Virus record (IMG/VR): IMGVR_UViG_3300044994_000320
Location: 1-64,000 of that record
Length of the DNA stretch: 64,000 nucleotides
From: a virus
Strand: one strand, 5' to 3'
Shown piece by piece: positions 32,027 through 41,415 of this stretch; within the stretch, counting starts at the first letter, position 1, and each line of letters starts with the position of its first letter. The position numbers were made by a program, and so were the translations under genes. Below the pieces are notes generated by a model. That model was not told where the DNA came from and made no database searches. It saw nothing but the letters and a program-made list of their open reading frames with translations.

Positions 32027-32503
32027 ATGGCAGCAGAAGAATTTCAAGAAGGTGACGAACCGGTTGATACCAGCTTTGATACACCCGATGAAGGCCAAGT
32101 GCTAGAATCAGAGTCAGATTCGGTTTCATCCGAGCCCCCTTCCCCTAAAAACGCTATCCAGGGTATGCGACCACTATCAAATGTTGGTCGCGGCCGTGCA
32201 CAGGCAAAAGCAGAGACAGCCGGATTGAGCATCCCTATAGATGACGGCGAAATTATCGACGAAGAAGAAACGCGCGTCGATCCAGCGGAAGCAGCCGCCT
32301 CCGTTTTTGGCGAGCCGCGCAAAAAAGCTCACTTCGTTGTGGAATCCGATAGCGATTCTGAAAAATTCGTCGTTTGGGTAGATACCAACATTCGTTGCTG
32401 GATCGGCCCAAAACATCTAGAATTTAAGAAAGACCAGAAGTACCGTGTTTCTAAAAATGTGAAAGACGTGCTTCTCGCACGCGGCGCCCTAAAAGCCGTG
32501 TAA
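32027..32503 (+). CDS. Acidic virion-module protein
   Basis: 158 aa, TAAGGAG site. Residues 1-100 are acidic and disordered; residues 105-158 form a small beta domain (FVVWVDTNIRCWIGPKHLEF...VKDVLLARG). Probably a head or neck accessory. A hairpin terminator follows. Confidence 0.65.
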   Translation: MAAEEFQEGDEPVDTSFDTPDEGQVLESESDSVSSEPPSPKNAIQGMRPLSNVGRGRAQAKAETAGLSIPIDDGEIIDEEETRVDPAEAAASVFGEPRKKAHFVVESDSDSEKFVVWVDTNIRCWIGPKHLEFKKDQKYRVSKNVKDVLLARGALKAV

Positions 32504-32509
32504 ACCAGA

Positions 32510-32536
32510 AGGCGTCGAAGTAGCACTTCGACGCCT
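32510..32536 (+). terminator. Terminator after the head genes
   Basis: AGGCGTCGAAGT and ACTTCGACGCCT form a perfect 12-bp stem with AGC loop. Only a short ATTTAG follows, so termination may be partial. It separates head genes from fibre genes. Confidence 0.7.
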
Positions 32537-32551
32537 ATTTAGAGGTACTAA

Positions 32552-34804
32552 ATGGCTTTAATAACAAGAGACACCTACAACCCAGAAAAAAATCGCGCTA
32601 AGGTTGTTATTCAAAAGGGAAAGCCAGGAATAGATGCCGAAATAAATGAAATGCAGGACATTTTGCGCGGCTACCTCAACAATTTCTACGATCTCCTATT
32701 TACCGGTTTTAGCGCTCTAGGTTTCCAGATACAAGAACACCCAACAGTTAAAGAGCAAAATTTTTTGATTAAGCTTGGTCGTTTTTACGGCAAACTCCCG
32801 CGATTAAACAGTATCGATACAAGCTATGTAAATCAGGCCGTAGACTATACGTTTCAAACAATTTCTCCAGTAATGCTCACTACTCCTGTCAGTAACAGGA
32901 CAGACCTCGTCTATTTAGACGTTTGGCGCGAAGAAGTAAACTCTACAACAGACGTTTCGCAAATCGACACTTCTTTAGGTGCAGAAACGGCCGTTCGTGA
33001 TGTAATTAAGTTTGCAGTTAAGGTTCTCGAAGGCTCTACGACATTACCAACGCCGGCCAGTGGTCACGAGCATCACGTGCTTGCGCATATAAATCGTCTT
33101 GCTGGGAACGCGCAAATTTTAGCGTCTATGATTGTCGATAAGCGAAACATCATCGCCAGTCTCGACGACACAATCAAAGCTCGAAGAGCCTACCCATTTA
33201 AGGTTTCAAGCGCGAAGGCGAATCTTCTTAACGATAATAAGGCATACGGCGTAAGTAATATGCTCTTAAACGGATGTGAGGGTGATCGAGAGTATTTTAT
33301 TACAAAGATTTCTCGCAATGTTGGAGGCGCTTGGATTGTCGAAATTTCCGATACTGTTAGTCTAGTTGCGCGGTTTAGTTCTACGATTAACCCAGAAGGG
33401 AGTGAGTATTTCCAAGTATCCCCCGTTGGTATTTCAAATGTTCGCGGGTTTGGTCGTATAAAGTGGTCTGATATTCCAAATGGTGCTACGTACACTTTCG
33501 CTCAAGGCGACTTGATTATTCTTGATCAAAACTGCTCTACTTCTACGCAGAATACCGGCCCCGGCGGTGCCGGTAGTGGAAATAAAGTCACCACGTATCG
33601 TTCAGGTCAAGCCCCTCTTTATGTCGATCCCAGTGACCCTACTGGTCGTCGTTGCCGCGTTTTTAGGCGCGATGTACAGCTTGTATCCGCTGATGGGTCA
33701 TTACAGCAGCACGTTGAACAAGAGCAAGAAAATCCAGTTTCGCGCGTTGATAATAAAGCTGAAGATATTTCAGATGTTTACATCTTGCAAAACGCGATGT
33801 CTGAACTTCCCGCAAACAAGATCCTCTTTACCCCCAACCCCGATGTACTATTCAGTGATCGACACCAACGTGTAGGTTTCTACGTAGCTGTAAAAGGTCT
33901 TGGCTATACCGGTATTCGCATAACTATTCATGATGACACTAATCAAGTTATCAGCACAGCCGATGTTCCAATCGGCAGCATCCCTAACGGGGATTGGATG
34001 TATGTCGACCTGCCGTGTATTTTAGAGTACGGTAGAACGTACCACTATCATTTCCACACTCTGAACTTTACCGTCGGTACATCCCCACGTTTTGGTGCTT
34101 CTTCGAGCGGTGTTATAGCTTTTCGTGAAATGTACAAGCCGTTTAGCGGAAAATTCGGAAGCCCCGACTGGGAAGACGTGGTTGTGCTATTTTCAGAGGC
34201 CGGTCTTTTGATCCCCGCCCGTGTTTTGGGCGAAGATGTCGGCTATGCCAGCGGCCCCGGCGTTTTTGACGTTATGGCCGTCGATTTTAGTGATGACGCT
34301 AAATGGGCTGCGTGGGAGTACAATGACTATATCGGCGTTGATTTGCTTACAGGCCGCGTAAAATTTCCACCGTCTCTTAACCCGCTTAATTATGGCGTAA
34401 ATTTCAATGCGCTTGAAAACTGGGAGCAGGCAGACGGAAAAAATACGCTTATGCACGGCGAAAGCCGCTCTGTTCAAGAGGAACTCGTCTTTTTACGTAA
34501 TAGTTTGATCGTCGGAGCGCCTTACGGTTTTTCTGCAGTAGTTTCTGGCGGAACAGTGGCCCAACCCGCAGAAGTTGTTTTTCAGCGCACCCCAACAAGC
34601 GAACCCTACAACCAAAATTTGCGCTGGAAAGCGGCCCTTTCTTGGACAAATACCCCCATCGTCGGCCTTTTAGCTTCTGTTGTTTACTCGAAGAGTTTCG
34701 ATGGCGGCACTACCTATACAGAGATAGGATCAGACGTCTATGCATACGATGGATCAGGTTATTTAGTTTCAGTATCTTCGTCCGACAAACAACGTATAAC
34801 GTAA
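32552..34804 (+). CDS. Large tail/fibre-associated structural protein
   Basis: 750 aa. The start (DTYNPEKNRAKVVIQKGKPGIDAEINEMQDIL) matches the N-terminus of DUF4815/DUF6519-like tail proteins that open with a D-F-P-KN---V-F--G-P---AELNE pattern and attach fibres to the baseplate. The middle is beta-rich and includes a Gly-rich linker; the C-terminus (SKSFDGGTTYTEIGSDVY) looks like a carbohydrate-binding beta sandwich. First gene of the fibre region. Confidence 0.7.
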   Translation: MALITRDTYNPEKNRAKVVIQKGKPGIDAEINEMQDILRGYLNNFYDLLFTGFSALGFQIQEHPTVKEQNFLIKLGRFYGKLPRLNSIDTSYVNQAVDYTFQTISPVMLTTPVSNRTDLVYLDVWREEVNSTTDVSQIDTSLGAETAVRDVIKFAVKVLEGSTTLPTPASGHEHHVLAHINRLAGNAQILASMIVDKRNIIASLDDTIKARRAYPFKVSSAKANLLNDNKAYGVSNMLLNGCEGDREYFITKISRNVGGAWIVEISDTVSLVARFSSTINPEGSEYFQVSPVGISNVRGFGRIKWSDIPNGATYTFAQGDLIILDQNCSTSTQNTGPGGAGSGNKVTTYRSGQAPLYVDPSDPTGRRCRVFRRDVQLVSADGSLQQHVEQEQENPVSRVDNKAEDISDVYILQNAMSELPANKILFTPNPDVLFSDRHQRVGFYVAVKGLGYTGIRITIHDDTNQVISTADVPIGSIPNGDWMYVDLPCILEYGRTYHYHFHTLNFTVGTSPRFGASSSGVIAFREMYKPFSGKFGSPDWEDVVVLFSEAGLLIPARVLGEDVGYASGPGVFDVMAVDFSDDAKWAAWEYNDYIGVDLLTGRVKFPPSLNPLNYGVNFNALENWEQADGKNTLMHGESRSVQEELVFLRNSLIVGAPYGFSAVVSGGTVAQPAEVVFQRTPTSEPYNQNLRWKAALSWTNTPIVGLLASVVYSKSFDGGTTYTEIGSDVYAYDGSGYLVSVSSSDKQRIT

Positions 34805-34817
34805 GGAGCCTAAAAAA

Positions 34818-35399
34818 ATGTTTCTTTTTCAGCAAGCTCTTGCACGTCTTCGTGTAGAAAAAGTCGATAAGGTAAATAACATTGCCGAAACGATTACCGG
34901 GCAAAAAACTTTGTCTTTGTCGCCACTTATTGCAGTTGGCGGAGAGTCTTCTAATGCCCAAGCCGTACAAACGCGTTCACAAATTGTTGCTGTCGCTCAA
35001 GCCGAAGGAGCGGCTGCAGCTGCCGCAGTTATTAAGAATATTCCTACATGGACAGAAACTTTACAGGCTCCCTCCGCTCGTGCTGTAGAAGAGCGCGTTA
35101 CCCCAGGTGTAACGGTTGAAACCTATACCTCTGGCCCCCTCGTTTTGAATTTTTCTACTGGCTTTCCTGTGAAAGACGTTCAAGGCGCAAGTGTGGCTCC
35201 AGCCAATATATCCATAGTTGGCGTAGCAGAAGGCGGTTCGTATGCGTTTAAGTTCATTTCAGACGTAAGTACCAGTTCAGAGTCACTCGGCTGCGTTTGG
35301 CCGAATGGTACAAACCCGATATTTGTTGAAAGCAAAACGTATATGATAAACTTTATCGTAATCTCTGGAGTTAAGCACGCTGTATCCACTGCGTATTAA
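34818..35399 (+). CDS. Fibre-region structural protein
   Basis: 193 aa, AAGGAG site. Ala/Val-rich helix (AVAQAEGAAAAAAVIKN) followed by a beta-rich half (GPLVLNFSTGFPVKDVQGASV). Function not recognised; its place suggests a fibre connector. Confidence 0.65.
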   Translation: MFLFQQALARLRVEKVDKVNNIAETITGQKTLSLSPLIAVGGESSNAQAVQTRSQIVAVAQAEGAAAAAAVIKNIPTWTETLQAPSARAVEERVTPGVTVETYTSGPLVLNFSTGFPVKDVQGASVAPANISIVGVAEGGSYAFKFISDVSTSSESLGCVWPNGTNPIFVESKTYMINFIVISGVKHAVSTAY

Positions 35400-35401
35400 A
35401 A

Positions 35402-36424
35402 ATGAAAGGTATACACTACCCGATTACCCCGAGAACCGGTTTTTTCGGTGGAGGCTCAAGTTGGCCTAATGGCTCAGATGGCGACCTAAATATCACAACG
35501 CATGTTATAGTTACAACGTGGTCGGTTAAAGATTACAGGAACATCTATATCTCGCCAACCGGCATTTTAGAGATTCAGCAGAATGCGTTTTGGACTTTTA
35601 TCGGTTGTACCGGGACGTTCGTAATCGATGGTATTTTGCGCGTTGTAAATACCGGTGCAGCAGGTACTATTTTAAGTAATACCCCAGGTCTTTCCGGCGC
35701 GCTCACAGGCCCCCCAATAAGTCACAACATTGTCCAAAAAAACGGAGGCAATGGTGGGTTTGGTAATAAAACAAGAAATACTTTGTTCGGCTGTTCGGAG
35801 TCCAACAGTTCTGGCGGCGCTCAAAACGCCGGCGGTGGCGGTGGCGGTGGCGGTGGCAATACTTGGCACGGCAGTTCCTGTTCAAACTACGTTGTAGGCA
35901 ATAACGGCGCTCCCGGCGGCCCTAACGGTGAAGGTGGTTCAGGTGGTTCAGGCGGAAATTGGGCAAGCGTTGTCGGAGGCTCAGGTGGTTCTGGCGGCGC
36001 TTTATCTGGTGGAAACGGTGGCGGAGGTGGAGTAGGCAACGTCTCTGGTGCCAGTGGCCCTGGTGGAGGTGGAGGCGGTGCTCGAGGTTTTCACGGCGGG
36101 TGCCTTATGATACGTATGCGCTCAAGCAATCTTGTCATAAACGGTTCTATTCAAGCCAAAGGCTATCCCGGTGGTAACGGCGGTGCCGGAGCGAGCACAG
36201 GCGGTAATGCCGGCGGTGCCGGTGGTGGAGGTGGAGGCGCTGGAGGATCAGGTGGAAAAGTCTCCATTCTTACCCCATTCTCCGTAATAAATTTCGGAAA
36301 TATAGACATTAGCGGAGGTCCCGGTGGAACAGGCGGCACACAAGGCGGCGCAGCAATTATAGGTTCCGCCGGAGATAACGGGCAAAATGGCAATCCTGGC
36401 GTTAAAGAGGTCATCGTTGGGTAA
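35402..36424 (+). CDS. Glycine-rich adhesin-like tail tip protein
   Basis: 340 aa. Residues 115-335 are dominated by glycine (runs of up to nine Gly and many GGSGG, GGNGG and GGAGG units). The N-terminal 110 residues are a beta domain (NIYISPTGILEIQ...GTFVIDGILRVV). Long polyglycine sections like this form the polyglycine-II sandwich of T-even gp38 and S16-type adhesins, where loops bind the host receptor. Likely receptor-binding protein or hair-pin cap of a fibre. Confidence 0.65.
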   Translation: MKGIHYPITPRTGFFGGGSSWPNGSDGDLNITTHVIVTTWSVKDYRNIYISPTGILEIQQNAFWTFIGCTGTFVIDGILRVVNTGAAGTILSNTPGLSGALTGPPISHNIVQKNGGNGGFGNKTRNTLFGCSESNSSGGAQNAGGGGGGGGGNTWHGSSCSNYVVGNNGAPGGPNGEGGSGGSGGNWASVVGGSGGSGGALSGGNGGGGGVGNVSGASGPGGGGGGARGFHGGCLMIRMRSSNLVINGSIQAKGYPGGNGGAGASTGGNAGGAGGGGGGAGGSGGKVSILTPFSVINFGNIDISGGPGGTGGTQGGAAIIGSAGDNGQNGNPGVKEVIVG

Positions 36425-36545
36425 AAGAGTTTACATACTCAATGCGGCGCCAGAAAAAGGCGAGGCTCTTTTAGCAGACCCGCATCTCGAAATCATCCAG
36501 CACAAAAGAGTAAAGGAGTTTTCAGATGCCAGCGTATATAGATGA
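36417..36545 (+). CDS. Small overlapping gene (TTG start)
   Basis: 42 aa from TTG 36417 with AAGAGG 6 nt upstream. The frame is protein-like (KRVYILNAAPEKGEALLADP), overlaps the adhesin gene by 8 bp and the next gene by 20 bp, filling the otherwise empty space. Function unknown. Confidence 0.5.
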   Translation: MGKRVYILNAAPEKGEALLADPHLEIIQHKRVKEFSDASVYR

Positions 36546-36795
36546 ACCGAGAGCAATCCCCCGTGATCCTTTTAATGCTCCAAACTATGATTTTTCTGTT
36601 CCTATCGATCACCCGTTACTTATTCGTGAGGAAATCGATAAAAATGCGTCCGGTGAAGTAGTTCGTTGGCGCAAAATATATGAAACATCTTCGACTGACT
36701 CAACCCCTAGAACCTTTCAAAAAGTCATCGACCCTGGCTCCGGCGACACTGCGGTAGCGACTACAGTTATTGTCTATCCTTGGGTGGAGATTTAA
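36526..36795 (+). CDS. Small fibre-cassette protein, paralogue of the gene at 41125
   Basis: 89 aa, AAAGGAG site. It aligns with the protein at 41125: VPIDHPLLIREEI, VVRWRKIYETSSTD and VATTVIVYPWVEI correspond to IPVDHALLIYERL, MVRWERVYKTSETD and VATTVTVYPWERI. Each copy directly precedes a fibre gene, so it probably attaches or folds that fibre. Confidence 0.75.
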   Translation: MPAYIDEPRAIPRDPFNAPNYDFSVPIDHPLLIREEIDKNASGEVVRWRKIYETSSTDSTPRTFQKVIDPGSGDTAVATTVIVYPWVEI

Positions 36796-36796
36796 T

Positions 36797-39700
36797 ATGG
36801 GCCCAGGAGCAGCTTTTTATCAGCAGGTTCTTTTCCCAGGTCCTTCCGATACTGCGGAAAATGTAGGTACAGGCGCGAGTGTTTTTAGAAACAAGATTAA
36901 TCGGCGCTTTTATTTTAGGTCGCTAAAATCGCAAACTTCTGCACTCGTAATTTCTGTTGTTGGCGATGAAGTGCAGTTTACCTTAAATTTCCCGCCAATG
37001 CTTAACTACAAAGGCAGTTGGAACGCTAACACGAATTCTCCTGATCTCACTACGGGTTCTCATGCTGTCGGTGATGCCTACGATGTGTCTGTTGCTGGTA
37101 CAACAAACCTCGATGGCATTTCTGATTGGGAAGTTGGTGATCTGGTTGTGCGTTTCGATACAGGTTCTGGCCAAGCATGGAAAAAATTTGATAATACTGA
37201 TAAGATTATTTCTGTAAATGGCCAAGTCGGTGCTGTAGCTTTAACTACAGATGACATTCCTGAAGGCGCAAACAAGTATTACGATGACGCACTTGTCTCT
37301 GCAAATACTGATGTAGCTGCCAACACCGCTGCGCGTCACGTTCATTCCAATTTTGCGCTGCTTGAAACTTATACGCAAACAAATGCTAATATTGCAGACG
37401 CAGTTACAAAAAGGCACACTCACGCTAATCTTGCTCTGCTTCACAGTTATTCACAAACAGAAGCCGATCTTGCTGATGCTGTTAATAAGAAACACACGCA
37501 CTCAAATTACGCGCTTTTAGAAACTTATACAGTTTCAAATGCAAATATCGAAGCGGCTTATACTCACTCTCAGGCAGGTATTAGTGCGCATTCCGATGTA
37601 GATACCGAAACCACCCCGCCTACAGACGGGCAAGCTCTCGTTTGGTATGATACAGAAAGCAAGTGGAAGCCAGGAACAATTTCAGGTGGCAGTGGCCATG
37701 TAATTCAAGATGAAGGTTCCCCTTTAACTCAGCGATCAGCACTTGATTTTGTTGGGGCTGGAGTTACTCTTACTGACGACCCTGTAAATGATAAGACGAT
37801 TGTGTCAATATCTGGCGGTAGCGGTGGAACATCCAATATCGCTATCTACGATCCAGATATTGCAGCTACGGTTGACAATCGTTACAAGACATGGGCAGAG
37901 GTTATGGCCGCAGTTTCATCATGGGGGCCGGTAGGTGGTGAGATTGTAGTGCATAAGGTCGGTCTTTTTCAGAATGCTGCCGTTCCGGATGGAACGTATG
38001 ATTTATCTAATGTTTCTATTGTTTCTTCGAATGCTTCTATTGTTCCCGGCCTATCCTTTGCTGATGGTACTACGCTATCTGGTTTTCCGCGGCTACTTGA
38101 AGGTGTACGAATCTTAAATAACAATACTTCTGCTCCACTGTATACTGTAAGTAGTTTTGGTCTTTTAGTGATTAGAGACTCTTCTGTGGTTAATGCTAGC
38201 AGTGCAACGCATGCAGCTATCCACTTATCCTCTGGCTCTAACCTTACTTGTTCTGTTCATACAGGGATAAGTCCTTTCTTTAAGGAAAGTGGTGGGAGTG
38301 AGCCTATCTTTTGTGAAGGTTCTTTGTCTTTAGATATATGGAGAGTCCCAGAAAGCTCTTTTTTTTCTCAAAACGACATTTTCTCCAATGGTCTTTCAGG
38401 CAACGGTGTAATTTACATTAACTCTCGTGTGCTAGTTTCTGGCGGATACGTTGCTACGCATACTAACTTTGATGGAACACTCAATGTGCTTCAACGATAC
38501 GAAGAACGCGTTAATGAATTGATTGGTAATAAAACAGAAGAGGTTTTCTATTTCAACCCTGATTTGGCTCCGGGTGGAAATCTTTACGACAATTTCGATA
38601 ACCTCGCAAACGCTATCGCAAGTTCCACGAGCCAGTCAATTATCGTGTATTTTAATCTTGAAAATGGCGCTTACTATGTGCCAACGCCTAATACTTACGA
38701 TTTTAGTAGATGCGTATTCAAAAACATCAGCCGTGTAGATACGAATGCCACTCTCGATTTCCCTGATGGCACAACAATAACACAATGGCCGATAGATTGT
38801 GAAATTTCTATGATTTTTCATAATTATACTGCGCCAGTTTCACAGACTTCAGGCATTTACAAAAACGCAAGATTTTCTAAAAAGGCAGCGATAGACAATT
38901 CTGGATCTCAACCTGTTTTTAGGGCTTCTAATAATGGGGATAATTTTGAAATAATCTTAACAGAAGAATCCAGATGCAATAATGGTACGCTCTTTCACGC
39001 GGCTTCGGCAAATAGTGCAATCAGAATTAAACTATTTGATTACGCAAGGATTGGTAATGTTTTTACTTCAGTTTCAGGTTCTATGATCGCTATAGAAGAT
39101 CATACGCTTGTTGATGGTGGAGCAGATATTTCTAGTTATGGATCTGGAACACTGTATTATGATAATCCAGGTGAAGAAAGAATTAGTCAAGTTTCGGATC
39201 AACGTCTTGCAGATATTACTTGGAGAATATCGGACACAACGAATAAAAGCCTTCGTTTGTTTGCTGGCAGCTCCACACAGCTTTTAAGTAACTTAGCTAT
39301 TTCTCAAATAGGCCCACAAGGTCCGTATTTTCCTAGGAAATTTGGTTTTTATTCGAACCTTACTGGCTTAACTACATTACACGGTATTTATCCCGGTATA
39401 GCCACCTACATTGCCGATGGAATGGTGATTGTTCTGGAAAACATACAACAAGATGCAACAGTAGGAACTCTGGCTATTGAAATGAAGCACAACTCTGTTA
39501 GCGGAATAAGTAATGGAAAAATCTTTACTCAAGATGGTCACAGCTTGTGGCTTTACCAAAACGATAAAGTAAAATTGCGCTATAACAATAATGCTTCTTT
39601 CGGACCGATAGGATGGCATGTGATTGCCGTAGAAAGAGCCAATAGCTTTTATTCTGGAGCTGTTGCAGGCATTACATGGACCGCTACAGTTAACCCGACA

Positions 39701-40027
39701 GTGCTTGACGCAGAATACAAACTACGCTTTGAAGGAGGATACTGCTATTTAGATGCGTATATTCAGTGCAATGGTACAAGTGGTACGAATATTACGCAAA
39801 TTATTTTCAACATGCCTCAAGGAACTCCAAAATCAGGCGGTCCTCTAGGCACCGGACGAATTGGTACGTTAGTAAATCAAGGTGCAGACTACTTAACTGG
39901 TTTTACCTCTGCTTGTATTGCGCACGCCGGAGATGAAGCTATTCAAGCGGCGTTTCCAGCAATCAGTAACCCAGAGTTTTTAAGATTCAGTATGATTATT
40001 CCGTTAGATGGACCTCCAGTTCCATAA
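36797..40027 (+). CDS. Large tail fibre protein
   Basis: 1076 aa from ATG 36797. The N-terminal 150 residues (SWNANTNSPDLTTGSHAVGDAYDV) are a virion-attachment beta domain. Residues 181-255 hold three repeats (H-HSN-ALLETYTQTNANI-DAV-K), probably a trimeric coiled stalk. The remainder is beta-rich, with helix-like repeats (NDKTIVSISGGSGG, FADGTTLSGFPRL) typical of fibre shafts and receptor domains. No chaperone or endosialidase cleavage motif recognised. Confidence 0.8.
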   Translation: MGPGAAFYQQVLFPGPSDTAENVGTGASVFRNKINRRFYFRSLKSQTSALVISVVGDEVQFTLNFPPMLNYKGSWNANTNSPDLTTGSHAVGDAYDVSVAGTTNLDGISDWEVGDLVVRFDTGSGQAWKKFDNTDKIISVNGQVGAVALTTDDIPEGANKYYDDALVSANTDVAANTAARHVHSNFALLETYTQTNANIADAVTKRHTHANLALLHSYSQTEADLADAVNKKHTHSNYALLETYTVSNANIEAAYTHSQAGISAHSDVDTETTPPTDGQALVWYDTESKWKPGTISGGSGHVIQDEGSPLTQRSALDFVGAGVTLTDDPVNDKTIVSISGGSGGTSNIAIYDPDIAATVDNRYKTWAEVMAAVSSWGPVGGEIVVHKVGLFQNAAVPDGTYDLSNVSIVSSNASIVPGLSFADGTTLSGFPRLLEGVRILNNNTSAPLYTVSSFGLLVIRDSSVVNASSATHAAIHLSSGSNLTCSVHTGISPFFKESGGSEPIFCEGSLSLDIWRVPESSFFSQNDIFSNGLSGNGVIYINSRVLVSGGYVATHTNFDGTLNVLQRYEERVNELIGNKTEEVFYFNPDLAPGGNLYDNFDNLANAIASSTSQSIIVYFNLENGAYYVPTPNTYDFSRCVFKNISRVDTNATLDFPDGTTITQWPIDCEISMIFHNYTAPVSQTSGIYKNARFSKKAAIDNSGSQPVFRASNNGDNFEIILTEESRCNNGTLFHAASANSAIRIKLFDYARIGNVFTSVSGSMIAIEDHTLVDGGADISSYGSGTLYYDNPGEERISQVSDQRLADITWRISDTTNKSLRLFAGSSTQLLSNLAISQIGPQGPYFPRKFGFYSNLTGLTTLHGIYPGIATYIADGMVIVLENIQQDATVGTLAIEMKHNSVSGISNGKIFTQDGHSLWLYQNDKVKLRYNNNASFGPIGWHVIAVERANSFYSGAVAGITWTATVNPTVLDAEYKLRFEGGYCYLDAYIQCNGTSGTNITQIIFNMPQGTPKSGGPLGTGRIGTLVNQGADYLTGFTSACIAHAGDEAIQAAFPAISNPEFLRFSMIIPLDGPPVP
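37337..37561 (+). repeat. Three tandem 78-bp coding repeats in the fibre gene
   Basis: Units start at 37337, 37415 and 37493 and encode HVHSNFALLETYTQTNANI, HTHANLALLHSYSQTEADL and HTHSNYALLETYTVSNANI. A single related unit occurs in the fibre gene at 41416 (HSHANKALLDTYDQTNADL). Confidence 0.85.
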
Positions 40028-40067
40028 TGCTTTACAGGTGACGCCCAAGATTACTAAGGAGTAAATT

Positions 40068-40805
40068 ATGACGCAGCTTTTAGTCACACTTATGAATTTC
40101 TTGTGGCCGCTGTTAAAAGGTGTTTTTTCTAAAACAGCGCTGCTAAGAAACCAAAATGGGTGGAACACCCAAGAATCCGAAGATCGCGCAAAAAAGATTT
40201 CAAAAGAAGAGGTTTTACAGAAAGTAGGTAAAAAAGCAGAAGAGCCTACGTCTTTAACATGGCCTACCAAGCGCGTACCGATTGTTGTTACTTCCAATTT
40301 TGGGTGGCGCATTTTGAAACCAAACGGCGTAGAGAAGCGTGTGTGGCACGCTGGTGTAGACTTTCGCTCTTTCGATAACCCCGATATTATCGCTTGCGAA
40401 GACGCAGTCGTCAAAAAGGTCGTCGTTCCAGATACGCAATACCCTGTGCGATTTCAGCGTGTTAATGGTGTATGGAAAGAAATTGCGCCTAAAGATCGTG
40501 CATGGACTCCGTATCTCGTGTTAATTGGCAAGAAGTCCAACAATATGTATGTGTACCGCCATGTCTCGGTTATACCAAGCCTCAAGCCCGGGGATTCAGT
40601 TACCTGCGGACAAGTTTTAGGGCGCACAGGAAATTTAGGGTATAGCATGGGAGAGCATCTGCATTTTGAGGTCTATGATTTCGATGAGCGCAATCAAACC
40701 TGGAAGTCACCAGAAGACCCGTTAAAATTTTTCAAAAAAGCCGGGTTGAAACAAGAGATCGAACATCAAGTCTCTGTCCCGGAATCTTTTTTCTTGGAGG
40801 ATTAA
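40068..40805 (+). CDS. M23-family peptidase (endolysin)
   Basis: 245 aa, AAGGAG site. The LytM/M23 metallopeptidase signature is complete: HAGVD (His94, Asp98), YRHVS (His165) and GEHLHFEV (His197, His199), with the GW strand VTSNFGWR. It cleaves peptide cross-links of murein. A helix-rich leader (residues 1-20, hydrophobic) could be a signal-anchor. It sits directly before a holin-like gene, so lysis is the likely role; a virion-bound exolysin is the alternative. Confidence 0.85.
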   Translation: MTQLLVTLMNFLWPLLKGVFSKTALLRNQNGWNTQESEDRAKKISKEEVLQKVGKKAEEPTSLTWPTKRVPIVVTSNFGWRILKPNGVEKRVWHAGVDFRSFDNPDIIACEDAVVKKVVVPDTQYPVRFQRVNGVWKEIAPKDRAWTPYLVLIGKKSNNMYVYRHVSVIPSLKPGDSVTCGQVLGRTGNLGYSMGEHLHFEVYDFDERNQTWKSPEDPLKFFKKAGLKQEIEHQVSVPESFFLED

Positions 40806-40806
40806 A

Positions 40807-41121
40807 ATGGAAGAACAAAAAAGGAATATCGTATCACGCATTTTAGCGGCCTTTTGGCACGCCTTCTTTACAGACGCAAAAAACCAGTTTTCAACGCGCA
40901 AAACTTTTGCGTTAATCTTTGTGAGTTTAGCTATTGTAGAAAAAGTCTGCCTTGTCTTTTTCCCGGCTCACCACTTTATGGTTTTTTTGCAAGCTAAAGG
41001 TTTCAGTGACGCTGTTTTGATTGCTTTACAAGCATCTCTCGATGCAGTTGCCATGATTTCTCTCAGCGTTTATGGTGTTAAAGCCGCTTTAGACGCAAAA
41101 AGTCAAACATCTCAAGGTTAA
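40807..41121 (+). CDS. Holin-like membrane protein
   Basis: 104 aa, 1 bp after the endolysin stop, site GGAGG. Two membrane segments (FALIFVSLAIVEKVCLVFF and VLIALQASLDAVAMISLSVY) with a basic amphipathic N-terminus. Size, topology and place fit a class II holin; no sequence family recognised. Confidence 0.65.
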   Translation: MEEQKRNIVSRILAAFWHAFFTDAKNQFSTRKTFALIFVSLAIVEKVCLVFFPAHHFMVFLQAKGFSDAVLIALQASLDAVAMISLSVYGVKAALDAKSQTSQG

Positions 41122-41124
41122 GCA

Positions 41125-41415
41125 ATGCCAGGGCCTAATGATCTACCACCTTTAGCGTCAAAGGACACGCCCTTTGTCCATATGCATGATAAGCTGGGGC
41201 ACCCTATTCTTGATATAATACCTGTAGATCATGCCCTGCTTATTTACGAGCGCCTACACTACAATAGCCAAAAGGATATGGTTCGTTGGGAACGCGTGTA
41301 CAAGACATCAGAAACCGACCCTACACCGATTACTTATCAAAAGCGCATAATTCCTGGAAACGGTAATGAGACTGTCGCCACAACCGTAACTGTCTATCCA
41401 TGGGAGAGAATATAG
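41125..41415 (+). CDS. Small fibre-cassette protein, paralogue of the gene at 36526
   Basis: 96 aa. It shares the DHALLIYE, MVRWERVYKTSETDPTP and TVATTVTVYPWE blocks with the 36526 protein; the N-terminal 25 residues differ. It directly precedes the second fibre gene. Confidence 0.75.
   Translation: MPGPNDLPPLASKDTPFVHMHDKLGHPILDIIPVDHALLIYERLHYNSQKDMVRWERVYKTSETDPTPITYQKRIIPGNGNETVATTVTVYPWERI

Noticed and set aside
35959-36177. Trp/Arg-rich alternative frame in the adhesin gene
   Set aside because: Out-of-frame reading of GGT/GGC glycine codons; composition is an artefact.
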